DNA from: Paraburkholderia sp. BL10I2N1
GTDB taxonomy: Bacteria > Pseudomonadota > Gammaproteobacteria > Burkholderiales > Burkholderiaceae
Direction: 5' to 3'
Length of the DNA: 64,000 nucleotides
Assembly: GCF_004361815.1 (NCBI RefSeq)
Contig: NZ_SNWA01000002.1
Location: 2,046,001 to 2,110,000, forward strand
The position numbers were made by a program, and so were the translations under genes. Under the pieces are notes generated by a model. It saw nothing but the letters and a program-made list of their open reading frames with translations. It was not told the DNA's origin and ran no database searches. Shown here piece after piece: positions 27,080 through 36,239 of the stretch; within the stretch, counting starts at the first letter, position 1, and the number at the start of each line of letters is the position of its first letter.

Positions 27080-30000
27080 ATGGCAAGCACCAACAAGGCA
27101 ACCCTCGTTTCTTCCCTGCAGGCCGTGCGCGGCGTCGCGCAAGCCCGTCGAACCCGACGCATCATCATCGGGCTGCTGATATTCCTCGTGGTGTTCGGTC
27201 TGCTCGGCTTTTTTGCGGCGCCTCCGCTGATTCGCCACATCGCCGAGCAACAGTTGAGCAAGCAACTCGACAGGCCTGCCACCATCGGCCGCGTCGCACT
27301 CAATCCGTACACGCTCAATCTGGAAGCGAACCACATCCATGTAGGCGAGCGCGGCGGTGCGGGCAATTTCATCGACATCGAGCGGCTGATCGTACGGCCG
27401 TCGTGGTCGTCGCTGTTTCGTGCGTCGCCGATCATCGACGAAGTGAGGGTGGATTCGCCGCGTTTCCATATCGTTCGCTACGATGCGCAACGCTTCAATT
27501 TCACCGATCTGATCGAGAAGTTCACGAAGCAGCCGTCGAATCCGGAGAGCAAGCCGACGCCCTTCTCGGTGTCGAATATTCACATCGAAAACGGCCGCAT
27601 CGAATTCGACGACCGCCTGCTTGGCGTGCAGCATCTGGTTGACCGCTGGTCGCTCGGCATTCCTTTCATCGCGACACTGCCGTCGAAGACGGACATTTTC
27701 GTGCAGCCACAACTGCGTGCGCGCGTCGATGGCAGTCCGCTTGCCATTGACGGCAGAACGAAGCCGTTCTCCGCATCGCGTGAATCGGAAGTCGCGCTTC
27801 GTTTCGACGGGCTCGACGTGCCGCGCTTGATGTCATATGTGCCCGCGAAGCTGCCTGTCGTCGTTCAGTCCGGCAAGCTGTCGAGCGACCTGAAGCTGCA
27901 TTTCGTGATGACCGGCGACGCACCGACGCTGAGCGTCACCGGCACCACCGATCTCGCCGATATCGATGTCGTCGATGACGGCAAGGCGCCATTCTTCGCA
28001 GCGCACGGATTGCATGTGGCCGCGGCATCACTGGAGCCGCTGAAGAGCGTGTATCGCTTCGACGAGATCCGGCTCGATGCGCCGAACGTGGCGTTGTCGC
28101 GTGACAAGGACGGCGTGTTGAACGTTCAGCGGATGTTCGCGCCGGCGCGCGAAGCGCAGGGTCAGGCCGGCGCGCAAGCGCAGCCCCCGGCCACAGCAGG
28201 CGCCTCAGCCGCGGCAGCCAGCGCGCCTGTCGGTGCTTCGTCGGCACTGGCGGAACAGAAGGCCGCAGCGCCGCTCGATCTGTCGATCAAACGCTTCGCC
28301 TTGAACAACGGCACAGTGCAGATTGCGGATCATGGCGTGGCAACGCCGGTTACGCTGGGCTTCGCGAACATCGATGTCACGCTGGCAAACTTCTCGACGC
28401 TCGGCCAGCCGCTGGCGCAATACACGCTGGCGATGGCGTTCAAGGACGGTGGTTCGTTGAACGCGTCCGGCTCGCTCGGTCTCGCCGCGAAAACCGCGGA
28501 CTCGAAAATCGACCTCAAGGCCGTGCGCCTGCCGTTCCTGCAGCCGTACCTCGACGGAGTGACGGCCGCGCAGGTCATGGACGGCACGCTTGGCACAACC
28601 GCGAACGTGAGCGCGAACTGGGCAAAGTCGCGGCTGGAATTGCTGGTCGGTGAAAGCGAACTGAATCTGCAATCGCTGAAGCTTGCGGCGCGCGGCACGA
28701 AAGAGCCCATCGTCACGCTCGCCGAGGGCAGTGTGAAGGTGAAACAGGTCGACGTCTCAGGGCGCAAAGCAGATATCACGGGCGTCGATGTAACGGGCCT
28801 CACGGTGGAGGCACAGCGCCTGAAGGACGGCAGCATCGATCTGGCTGCGCTGGCGGGCCCGCACGAAGCCGCGCCGGAATACACGGCGGTGCACAAGGTT
28901 CAGAAGGCACATGAGCAGGGGCCGGCGTGGCGATACCGGATCGGCGAGCTGAACCTGAAAGACGCTTCCGCGAACTTCACCGACAACACGACGACGCATC
29001 CGGTCAAACTCAGCTTCACGCCGCTGCAGCTAAAAGTGCAGCAGATCACTGACGACCTGAGCAAACCGCTGCCCATCGACCTGCAGGCGACGCTCAATCG
29101 CAAGGGCACGCTCGGCGTCACTGGCGATGTCGCCGCGACACCGCTGAAGCTTGGGCTGAAGATCGACGCAGACCGTCTCGACGCCGCGGCTCTTGAGCCG
29201 TACTTTGGCAACAAGCTGAACGTGACGATCGCGAGCGCGCTCCTGAACGCGAAGGGCGATCTCGCGGTGTCACAAGGCGCGAAGGGCAGGCAAGGCGAAA
29301 GCGCGCTCAAGGCGTCGTACCACGGCGACACCGCGCTCGTCGACGTCCGTATGCTCGACAAGGCCACCTCCGATCCGTTTGCCGGCTGGGGTTCGCTTGC
29401 TTTGACGAACCTGAAGGCGAACTATGACGAGCACGGCACCGACGTCGACGCTGGCAAAGTGACCTTTTCGAACTTCTATGGCCGTGTCCTTCTTGATGCA
29501 CAGGGCAAGCTGAACCTGAAAGACGTGGTCGCGCAGGAGAGCGGTACCGCGAAATCGCTGACGCGCGAGAAGAGCGGCGGCAGGGAGCCCATCCCGTTGA
29601 CGCCGCAAGCCGCATCGGCTCCGGAACCCGCGTCGGCACCGGTCACGCCGCCGACTGTGACTGCCGCGACACCGCCACAGAGCCCGGTGAAGATGCACTT
29701 CGGTCAGCTGGTTTTGCAGAACGGCAGGGTCACGTACACCGACAACTTCATCAAGCCGAACTATACGGCGAACCTCGTCTCGATTCAGGGCACCGTTGGC
29801 GCCTTTGGCACGCAATCAACCACGCCCGCACCCGTCGACGTTGCCGCGAAGCTCGCCGCAAATGGTCCGATCTCGATTCGTGGCACGGTCAATCCGCTGA
29901 TCGCGAAACCGGCGCTCGATCTAACGGCGGCCGCGCACGACATCGAGCTGACGAACCTCACGCCTTACTCGGCCAAGTACGCGGGTTACCCGATCACGAA

Positions 30001-30874
30001 GGGCAAACTGAACGTCGATCTGCACTACAAGCTCGACAACGATCAACTCACCGCGAATAACCACCTGTTCATCGACCAGTTGACGTTCGGCGACCATATC
30101 GACAACGACACCGCCACGAAGCTGCCGGTGCGTTTCGCGATATCGCTGCTGAAGAACTCACGTGGCGAGATCGACGTGAACATTCCCGTCTCCGGCTCGC
30201 TTTCGAATCCGGAATTCAGCATCGGCGGGTTGATCTGGCACGCGGTGCTGAACCTGCTGGAGAAGGCCGTGACCGCGCCGTTCTCGCTGCTTGCCCACGC
30301 GTTTGGCGGCAATGGCGAAGAAATGGGCTACGTCGAGTTCGATGCGGGCTCGGCGAAGCTCACGGAAGCTGCCACCCAGAAGCTCGACACGATCGCCAAG
30401 GCGCTCGCCGACAAGCAGTCGATCAAGATCGACCTGATTGGCCGCGTCGACCCGGCCGTCGACGAGCCGGCGCTGCGCTCGCTGTACGTTGATCGTCTGG
30501 TGAAGCAGCAGAAGATCAAGGACGTGGTCGGCAACGGCGAGAGCATTGACCCGTCGACGATTGCAGTCGATCAGAAAGAGTATGAGAAGTATCTGGCGAA
30601 GGCCTACAAGGATGGCGACTTCAAGAAGCCACGCAACTTCGTTGGCCTGACGAAGACGCTGCCCGACGACGAGATGAAGGCAGCGCTCGCCGAACACGCG
30701 CCGATCAGCGATGCCAGTCTGCGCGATCTTGCGCAACAGCGTGCGCAAGCGGTTCAGCAGTACTTCGAAGGCAAGATCGACAGCAGCCGGGTGTTCATCG
30801 TCGCGCCGAAGCTCAACGTGGGAGGCATCAAGGACAAGGGCGCGCCGACGCGCGTCGATTTCGGACTGAGATGA
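27080..30874 (+). CDS. DUF748 (AsmA-like) envelope protein with C-terminal OmpA-like segment
   Basis: A 1264-residue protein anchored by one N-terminal membrane helix (RRIIIGLLIFLVVFGLLGFF, about residues 28-50). The rest is a repetitive beta-rich periplasmic chain with DUF748/AsmA-type text (LNPYTLNLEANHIHVGE, LAIDGRTKPF, VDVAAKLAANGPISIRGTVNP, DLTPYSAKYAGYPITKGKLNVDL-like). Such proteins are thought to form bridges that carry lipids or other hydrophobic molecules between membranes. The last ~200 residues (VEFDAGSAKLTEAATQKLDTIA) resemble an OmpA-like peptidoglycan-binding domain. Two Ala/Pro-rich linkers interrupt it. ATG 27080 is preferred; the ribosome site is weak. Confidence 0.88.
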   Translation: MASTNKATLVSSLQAVRGVAQARRTRRIIIGLLIFLVVFGLLGFFAAPPLIRHIAEQQLSKQLDRPATIGRVALNPYTLNLEANHIHVGERGGAGNFIDIERLIVRPSWSSLFRASPIIDEVRVDSPRFHIVRYDAQRFNFTDLIEKFTKQPSNPESKPTPFSVSNIHIENGRIEFDDRLLGVQHLVDRWSLGIPFIATLPSKTDIFVQPQLRARVDGSPLAIDGRTKPFSASRESEVALRFDGLDVPRLMSYVPAKLPVVVQSGKLSSDLKLHFVMTGDAPTLSVTGTTDLADIDVVDDGKAPFFAAHGLHVAAASLEPLKSVYRFDEIRLDAPNVALSRDKDGVLNVQRMFAPAREAQGQAGAQAQPPATAGASAAAASAPVGASSALAEQKAAAPLDLSIKRFALNNGTVQIADHGVATPVTLGFANIDVTLANFSTLGQPLAQYTLAMAFKDGGSLNASGSLGLAAKTADSKIDLKAVRLPFLQPYLDGVTAAQVMDGTLGTTANVSANWAKSRLELLVGESELNLQSLKLAARGTKEPIVTLAEGSVKVKQVDVSGRKADITGVDVTGLTVEAQRLKDGSIDLAALAGPHEAAPEYTAVHKVQKAHEQGPAWRYRIGELNLKDASANFTDNTTTHPVKLSFTPLQLKVQQITDDLSKPLPIDLQATLNRKGTLGVTGDVAATPLKLGLKIDADRLDAAALEPYFGNKLNVTIASALLNAKGDLAVSQGAKGRQGESALKASYHGDTALVDVRMLDKATSDPFAGWGSLALTNLKANYDEHGTDVDAGKVTFSNFYGRVLLDAQGKLNLKDVVAQESGTAKSLTREKSGGREPIPLTPQAASAPEPASAPVTPPTVTAATPPQSPVKMHFGQLVLQNGRVTYTDNFIKPNYTANLVSIQGTVGAFGTQSTTPAPVDVAAKLAANGPISIRGTVNPLIAKPALDLTAAAHDIELTNLTPYSAKYAGYPITKGKLNVDLHYKLDNDQLTANNHLFIDQLTFGDHIDNDTATKLPVRFAISLLKNSRGEIDVNIPVSGSLSNPEFSIGGLIWHAVLNLLEKAVTAPFSLLAHAFGGNGEEMGYVEFDAGSAKLTEAATQKLDTIAKALADKQSIKIDLIGRVDPAVDEPALRSLYVDRLVKQQKIKDVVGNGESIDPSTIAVDQKEYEKYLAKAYKDGDFKKPRNFVGLTKTLPDDEMKAALAEHAPISDASLRDLAQQRAQAVQQYFEGKIDSSRVFIVAPKLNVGGIKDKGAPTRVDFGLR

Positions 30875-30898
30875 GTGACGCTCCCGGCGGCGCGCAGA

Positions 30899-32464
30899 TC
30901 AGGCGGCGCGCGTCGGCGCGCGCAGCGCCGTCTGTTCGATGATGCGGGCGAGCGTCGCGAAGGCCGGCCCGATCTTCTCATTCGGCACGCACGCATAGCC
31001 GAGCAGCAGCCCCCGCCGCATGGGTCCTTCGCCGCTGTAGTACGAGGTGAGCGGCCGCACAATCACACCTGCGTCGTAGGCGGCCGCCACCACTTCGCGG
31101 TCGTTCGCGTGGTCGGGCAGGCCAAGCACGAGGTGCAGACCGGCTTCGTCGCCCATGACGGGCAACGCGTCGCCGAATTGCGCGGTGATTGCGTCGATCA
31201 GGATCTGCCGGCGTTCTCCGTACAACGCACGCATGCGCCGCACGTGCGACGTCAGGTGGCCGTCCATGATGAATTCGGTGAGCACGGCCTGCTGCATCAA
31301 CTGCCCTTCGCGATACAGTTCCGCGACGCCCGTCCGGAACGTATCGACCATATGCTCCGGCGCAATCATGTAGCCGATCCGCAAACCCGGAAACAGCATC
31401 TTCCCCAGACTGCCGACGTAGATCACCTGGCCCGCATCGTCCAGCCCCTGGAGCGACGCGAGCGGGCGGCTGCCGTAACGGAACTCGCTGTCGTAGTCGT
31501 CCTCGATGATCCAGACGCCGTGCTGTCTCGCGTATTCGAGCAGTGTGCGCCGGCGCGGAAGACTCATCACCATTCCAAGCGGATACTGATGCGATGGCGT
31601 AACGAGCGCGAGGCGCGGCGGATCCTGCAGATCCTGTTCGCGCGGATTCAGCCCTTCTTCGTCGACCGGCACTGGTACCAGTGTTAACCCGGACGATTGC
31701 AGCACGCTGCGCGCGCCCCAATAGCACGGCTCCTCGACCCACGCGCGGTCGCCGGCATCGGTCAGGAGCCGCACCGCGAGATCGATCGATTGATGAATAC
31801 CCGTTGTGATGATGATCTGGTCCGGCGCGCACTTCACCGACCGCGCGACCCGCAGATAGTCCGACAGCGCGCGCCGCAGCGGCCTGTAGCCCCCGCCTGG
31901 CGCGTATGTCAGCAGATCGGGATTGGCTTCCTTCCACAGGCGGGCCTGCAGGCGGCTCCAGGTGCGCGCCGGAAACTCGGCGACGTCCGGCACGCCCGGC
32001 ATGAACGCCCCCCACTGTTTGAGCGAGACGCCCGCCTTGTCGATCAGCCGGCTGCCGCGCGAAGACAGGCCGCGGCGTTCACGCCTTGGCGGCTGCGGCA
32101 GTGCAGCAAGATCCGTGGCGTCGGCGACGCTGGCGGGCACCTGCGCCGCGACTGTGACGGCGGCCGTCTTGGGGCCGCCCACCGCGGCGCTGTCCGGGCG
32201 CGTGTCGGCGACATAGGTACCGCTTCCGGTCGTCGAGATCACGTAGCCCTCGGCGGTCAACTGATCGTAGACGTGCAGCACCGTGTTGCGCGCGATGCCG
32301 AGGTCGCCCGCGAGCGTGCGCGAACTTGGCAGCTTGACGCCGGGCGGCAGCTGGCCGGTCAGGATGGCCTGCTGCATCAGCCGCAGCACCTGCCGGTAGA
32401 CGGGTTCGGCCGCCACCCGGTCGAGCCGTGCGGCAAGCCAGTCAGACAATATGACCGTGTCCAA
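30899..32464 (-). CDS. MocR/GabR-family transcriptional regulator (GntR HTH fused to aminotransferase fold)
   Basis: A 521-residue regulator. The N-terminal GntR-type winged helix (EPVYRQVLRLMQQAIL, LPSSRTLAGDLGIARNTVLHVYDQLTAEGY) is linked by a ~60-residue hinge to a class-I aminotransferase-like domain that binds PLP; the Schiff-base lysine is in YVGSLGKMLFPGLRIGYM. Members sense amines or amino acids such as GABA, taurine or PLP. It is divergent from a polyamine-type ABC operon and most likely controls it. The start is TTG 32464 with no ATG nearby, and an operator half-site sits four bases upstream, so its 5' leader must be very short. Confidence 0.9.
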   Translation of the reverse strand: MDTVILSDWLAARLDRVAAEPVYRQVLRLMQQAILTGQLPPGVKLPSSRTLAGDLGIARNTVLHVYDQLTAEGYVISTTGSGTYVADTRPDSAAVGGPKTAAVTVAAQVPASVADATDLAALPQPPRRERRGLSSRGSRLIDKAGVSLKQWGAFMPGVPDVAEFPARTWSRLQARLWKEANPDLLTYAPGGGYRPLRRALSDYLRVARSVKCAPDQIIITTGIHQSIDLAVRLLTDAGDRAWVEEPCYWGARSVLQSSGLTLVPVPVDEEGLNPREQDLQDPPRLALVTPSHQYPLGMVMSLPRRRTLLEYARQHGVWIIEDDYDSEFRYGSRPLASLQGLDDAGQVIYVGSLGKMLFPGLRIGYMIAPEHMVDTFRTGVAELYREGQLMQQAVLTEFIMDGHLTSHVRRMRALYGERRQILIDAITAQFGDALPVMGDEAGLHLVLGLPDHANDREVVAAAYDAGVIVRPLTSYYSGEGPMRRGLLLGYACVPNEKIGPAFATLARIIEQTALRAPTRAA

Positions 32465-32467
32465 GTG

Positions 32468-32508
32468 GTTCTATCCGGAATAATGAAATGGTTCCATATT
32501 GTAGAACC
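32468..32508. promoter_or_regulatory. Probable MocR operator: three GGTTCYA sites
   Basis: GGTTCTA at 32468-32474 and GGTTCCA at 32490-32496 are direct repeats 22 bases apart; TAGAACC at 32502-32508 is the same motif inverted, forming GGTTC-N9-GAACC with the second copy. A -10-like TATAGT follows at 32518-32523 for the ABC operon. MocR proteins typically bind two direct repeats with or without an inverted half-site, so this fits joint control of the regulator and the transporter genes. Confidence 0.6.
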
Positions 32509-32592
32509 GGAACGGGCTATAGTGGATCACGCGATTGATGCAAACTCCTCTTTCGAGGGGAGCCAGCCGGGATGACGAAGGAGACGTAGTCG

Positions 32593-33684
32593 ATGAAAAC
32601 GAACGATGTGATCGTCAGCTTTCGAGGTGTGCGCAAGACGTATGACGGTGAAACGCTCGTCGTCAAGCAACTCGATCTCGACATTTATCAGGGTGAATTC
32701 CTGACGTTGCTGGGGCCGTCGGGCTCGGGCAAGACCACCTGCCTGATGATGCTGGCGGGCTTCGAATTTCCGACGGGCGGCGAGATCTGGCTCGACGGCA
32801 CCCTGCTCAATACCGTGCCGCCGCATAAGCGCAACATCGGCATGGTGTTCCAGAACTACGCGCTGTTCCCGCACCTGACAGTCGAGCAGAACGTGGCGTA
32901 TCCATTGACGGTGCGCAAACTGTCGGCTGACGAACGGGCACATCGTGTCGATAACGCGCTCAGGATGGTGCGCATGGAGAGCTTCGCGAAGCGCTACCCG
33001 GCGCAGCTGTCGGGCGGCCAGCAGCAGCGTATTGCGCTCGCCCGTGCGCTGGTGTTCGAACCGAAGCTGGTTCTGATGGACGAGCCGCTCGGCGCGCTCG
33101 ACAAGCAGCTGCGCGAGCACATGCAGTACGAACTGAAATCGCTGCACGAAAAACTCGGCGTGACCTTCGTCTACGTGACGCACGACCAGGGCGAAGCGCT
33201 GACGATGTCGGACCGCGTCGCCGTGTTCGACAAGGGCATCGTGCAGCAGCTCGATACCGTCGACAGCCTGTACGAATCGCCGTGCAACGAGTTCGTCGCG
33301 AACTTCATCGGCGACAGCAACAAGCTGCGCGGCACGATCGCCCATGTGGACGGCGAGTTCTGCGAATTCCATCTGGCCGACGGCACGCGCCTGAAAGGCC
33401 GCAACATCGGCGGCGCGCAGGCGGGCACACCGGCCGTAGCGTGTATCCGGCCCGAGCGCATGAAGCTCGCGGGCGGCGCGAGCCGCCACGGCTCAAACGC
33501 GCTCGCCGGCGAGGCGCGCGGCCTCATCTATTTCGGCGACCACGTGCGCATGCGCTGCGGGTTGTCCGAACAGGACGAGTGCTTCGTCAAGGTGCCGCTC
33601 GGCACCGAAGCACTCGATACCTTCGCGCCCGGAGCACCGGTCGCACTCGAATTCGCGCCCGAGCATCTGCGCGTTTTTGCCTGA
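32593..33684 (+). CDS. Polyamine-type ABC transporter ATP-binding protein (PotA-like)
   Basis: A 363-residue ATPase of the PotA/spermidine-putrescine group. Walker A is GPSGSGKTT, the Q-loop is MVFQNYALFPHLTVEQNV, the signature is LSGGQQQRIALARAL, Walker B is VLMDEPLGALD and the switch His is in VYVTHDQGEAL. The C-terminal ~110 residues form a TOBE regulatory domain (ACIRPERMKLAGG). AAGGAG lies nine bases before the ATG. It is the first gene of a five-gene operon (ATPase, binding protein, two permeases, FAD oxidoreductase) divergent from the MocR regulator. Confidence 0.93.
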   Translation: MKTNDVIVSFRGVRKTYDGETLVVKQLDLDIYQGEFLTLLGPSGSGKTTCLMMLAGFEFPTGGEIWLDGTLLNTVPPHKRNIGMVFQNYALFPHLTVEQNVAYPLTVRKLSADERAHRVDNALRMVRMESFAKRYPAQLSGGQQQRIALARALVFEPKLVLMDEPLGALDKQLREHMQYELKSLHEKLGVTFVYVTHDQGEALTMSDRVAVFDKGIVQQLDTVDSLYESPCNEFVANFIGDSNKLRGTIAHVDGEFCEFHLADGTRLKGRNIGGAQAGTPAVACIRPERMKLAGGASRHGSNALAGEARGLIYFGDHVRMRCGLSEQDECFVKVPLGTEALDTFAPGAPVALEFAPEHLRVFA

Positions 33685-33747
33685 GTTCAGCAGTACCCAA
33701 GCACGATAACGACCCTGACAGACCACCAGAAGAGAGAGGAATACACC

Positions 33748-34797
33748 ATGTTGAAGATCGGGAAATCGCGCTGTGCCATCGCCGTCGGTGCGCTTGCGCT
33801 GGCGCTCGGTTCGGCGCAGGCCATGGCTGCCGAGCTGACGGTTGTCAACTTCGGCGGCGCGAATGGCGACGCGCAGAAGGCGGCGTTCAACGAGCCGTTC
33901 GCCGCGCAGTCCGGCGCGAAGGTGACCGCCGTCGAATACAACGGCGAGCAGGCCAAAGTGAAGGCGATGGTCGAAGCGAAGCATGTGAACTGGGACGTCG
34001 TCGAAGTTGAATCCGGCGACCTCGGCCGTGGCTGCGACGAGGGCCTGTACGAAAAGCTCGACTGGTCAAAAATCGCGAAGAAATCGGATCTGATTCCTGA
34101 AGCGCCGCAAACGTGCGGCGTCGGCATCTTCGTGTGGTCGACGGCGATGGCGTACAACGCCGACAAGCTGAAGACCGGTCCGGCAAGCTGGGCCGATTTC
34201 TGGAACGTGCAGAAATTCCCGGGCAAGCGCGGCATGCGCAAGGGCGCGCGCTACAACCTCGAATTCGCGTTGATGGCCGACGGCGTCGCGCCGAAGGATG
34301 TGTACAAGGTGCTCGCCACGAAGGAAGGCCAGGACCGCGCGTTCAAGAAACTCGACGAACTGAAGCCGAATATCCAGTGGTGGGAAGCCGGTGCGCAGCC
34401 GCCGCAGTTCCTCGTCGCGGGTGACGTGGTGATGTCGACGGCGTACAACGGCCGTATCGACGCCGCGCAGAAGGAAGGCAAGAACCTGAAGGTGGTGTGG
34501 AACGGCAGCATCTACGACCTCGACTACTGGGCGATTCCGAAGGGCACGCCGAACAAGGATCTCGCCGAGAAGTACATCGCTTACACGGTGTCGTCGAAGC
34601 CGCAGCAGGAATACGCGAAGCACATCGCTTACGGCCCGGTGAACGACGCGGCCATCAAGGCGCTCGACGCCAAGACGCTCTCCAATCTGCCGAACTCGCC
34701 GGCCAACGGCAAGAACGCCGTGCTGCAGAACCTGACGTTCTGGACCGACCACGGCGACGAACTGGAGCAACGCTTCTCGTCGTGGGCTGCGAAGTAA
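33748..34797 (+). CDS. Polyamine/opine-type ABC transporter substrate-binding protein
   Basis: A 349-residue periplasmic binding protein with a clear signal peptide (cleavage after ALGSAQAMA, about residue 28). The mature start ELTVVNFGGANGDAQKAAF and the segments WDVVEVESGDLGRGCDEGLYEKLD, KRGMRKGARYNLEFALMADGV and VWNGSIYDLDYWAIPKGTPN match the PotD/PotF-like extracellular solute-binding family 1/13 group. Together with the MocR regulator and amine oxidoreductase it suggests a diamine, GABA-like or related amine ligand; the exact ligand is not fixed by sequence. Confidence 0.92.
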   Translation: MLKIGKSRCAIAVGALALALGSAQAMAAELTVVNFGGANGDAQKAAFNEPFAAQSGAKVTAVEYNGEQAKVKAMVEAKHVNWDVVEVESGDLGRGCDEGLYEKLDWSKIAKKSDLIPEAPQTCGVGIFVWSTAMAYNADKLKTGPASWADFWNVQKFPGKRGMRKGARYNLEFALMADGVAPKDVYKVLATKEGQDRAFKKLDELKPNIQWWEAGAQPPQFLVAGDVVMSTAYNGRIDAAQKEGKNLKVVWNGSIYDLDYWAIPKGTPNKDLAEKYIAYTVSSKPQQEYAKHIAYGPVNDAAIKALDAKTLSNLPNSPANGKNAVLQNLTFWTDHGDELEQRFSSWAAK

Positions 34798-34949
34798 GCG
34801 CATTGAAGCGTCAGCTGGACCGTAGTGTGTAGTAACCCCGGATGGCGCTGCTTCGCACGCGAAGCAGCGCCGCGTCGAAGCAGAAACGCGCACGCATGCA
34901 GACCTGTGTTGCACGATTCGATGCCACGCATGCAAAGCAGGAGACAGCT

Positions 34950-36221
34950 GTGACCACGATGACGATCGCCGCCGATTCCACGCCCGAATCGTCGAACAAA
35001 CTGAAGCGCGAGCTAAAGGCCGCGGAAGCAAGAAAGCGTGCGATGGCGCTCCTGCTGATCGCGCCGCTGGCGATTTTTCTGCTGCTGATTTTCGTTGTAC
35101 CGATTGGTGCGCTGTTGACGCGCGCGGTGCAAAATCCCGAGATCGCGACTGCGTTGCCGCATACGGTGACGGTGCTGCGCGACTGGGATCGCAGGTCGCC
35201 GCCGTCAGACGCCGCGTTCGCCGCGCTCGCCACCGATCTGACGGCCGTCGCGGACGGCGAATCGATGGGCGCGCTTGCGCGACGCCTGAACACGGAAATT
35301 CCCGGCTATCGCTCGATGGTCGCGAAGACCGCGCGCGCGATGCCGCTCAACGACGACGCGGGCCACACGCTTGCGCCGGCCCAGATCCGCGCAAAGCTGA
35401 TTGAAATCGATGAGCGCTGGAACGATGTCACCTACTGGCAGGCCATTGCGAAGAACGGCAGCCGCTATTCGCCGTTCTACCTGCTCGCTGCTCTCGATCA
35501 CAAACAGGATGCGTTCGGCAATATCGTGCCGACCAATCCCGAACAACAGATCTATCTCGCCGTCTTCAGCCGCACGTTTGTGATCGGCGTCGTGGTGACG
35601 CTGTGCGCGCTGCTGCTCGGATATCCGCTCGCCTACTGGATCTCGACGCTTTCCGAACGGCGCGCCAACCTCGTGATGATTCTGGTGCTGATTCCATTCT
35701 GGACATCGATCCTGGTGCGTGTTGCCGCGTGGATCGTGATTCTGCAAAGCGAGGGTCTCGTCAACAAGGCGCTGATCGGCAGCGGTCTGATCCAGGCACC
35801 GCTTGCGCTGCTGTTCAACCGCGTCGGCGTGTATATCTCGATGACGCACATCCTGCTGCCGTTCATGATCTTGCCGCTCTACAGCGTGATGAAGTCGATT
35901 CCGCCGACTTACCAGCGGGCTGCCATTTCGCTTGGCAGCCATCCGTTCGCTGCGTTCTGGCGCGTGTATGTGCCGCAGACGTATCCCGGCATCGGCGCCG
36001 GCGCGCTGCTGGTGTTCATCCTGGCGATTGGCTATTACATCACGCCCGCGCTGCTGGGCGGACCGAACGACCAGATGGTCAGCTACTACGTCGCGTACTT
36101 CACCAACGTGACGATCAACTGGGGCATGGCGTGCGCGCTCGGCGGGCTGCTGCTTGCCGCGACACTCGTGCTGTATGCGATCTATGGACGCTTCACGCGT
36201 TCGTCACTGAGCCTCGGCTGA
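34950..36221 (+). CDS. ABC transporter permease, PotB-like, with enlarged periplasmic loop
   Basis: A 423-residue inner-membrane permease. After a charged N-terminal tail and the first helix (MALLLIAPLAIFLLLIFVVPIGALL) comes a ~140-residue hydrophilic insertion before the second helix; ordinary PotB proteins are near 280 residues and lack it. The remaining five helices and the EAA loop (YQRAAISLGSHPFAAFWRVYVPQTYPGI) are standard. The GTG at 34950 is chosen since AGGAGA at 34939-34944 fits it; the in-frame ATG nine bases on is too far from the site and the longer frame upstream has no ribosome site. It is followed after 18 bases by the second permease. Confidence 0.9.
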   Translation: MTTMTIAADSTPESSNKLKRELKAAEARKRAMALLLIAPLAIFLLLIFVVPIGALLTRAVQNPEIATALPHTVTVLRDWDRRSPPSDAAFAALATDLTAVADGESMGALARRLNTEIPGYRSMVAKTARAMPLNDDAGHTLAPAQIRAKLIEIDERWNDVTYWQAIAKNGSRYSPFYLLAALDHKQDAFGNIVPTNPEQQIYLAVFSRTFVIGVVVTLCALLLGYPLAYWISTLSERRANLVMILVLIPFWTSILVRVAAWIVILQSEGLVNKALIGSGLIQAPLALLFNRVGVYISMTHILLPFMILPLYSVMKSIPPTYQRAAISLGSHPFAAFWRVYVPQTYPGIGAGALLVFILAIGYYITPALLGGPNDQMVSYYVAYFTNVTINWGMACALGGLLLAATLVLYAIYGRFTRSSLSLG

Positions 36222-36239
36222 GCGCGCCCGGAGACTGCG

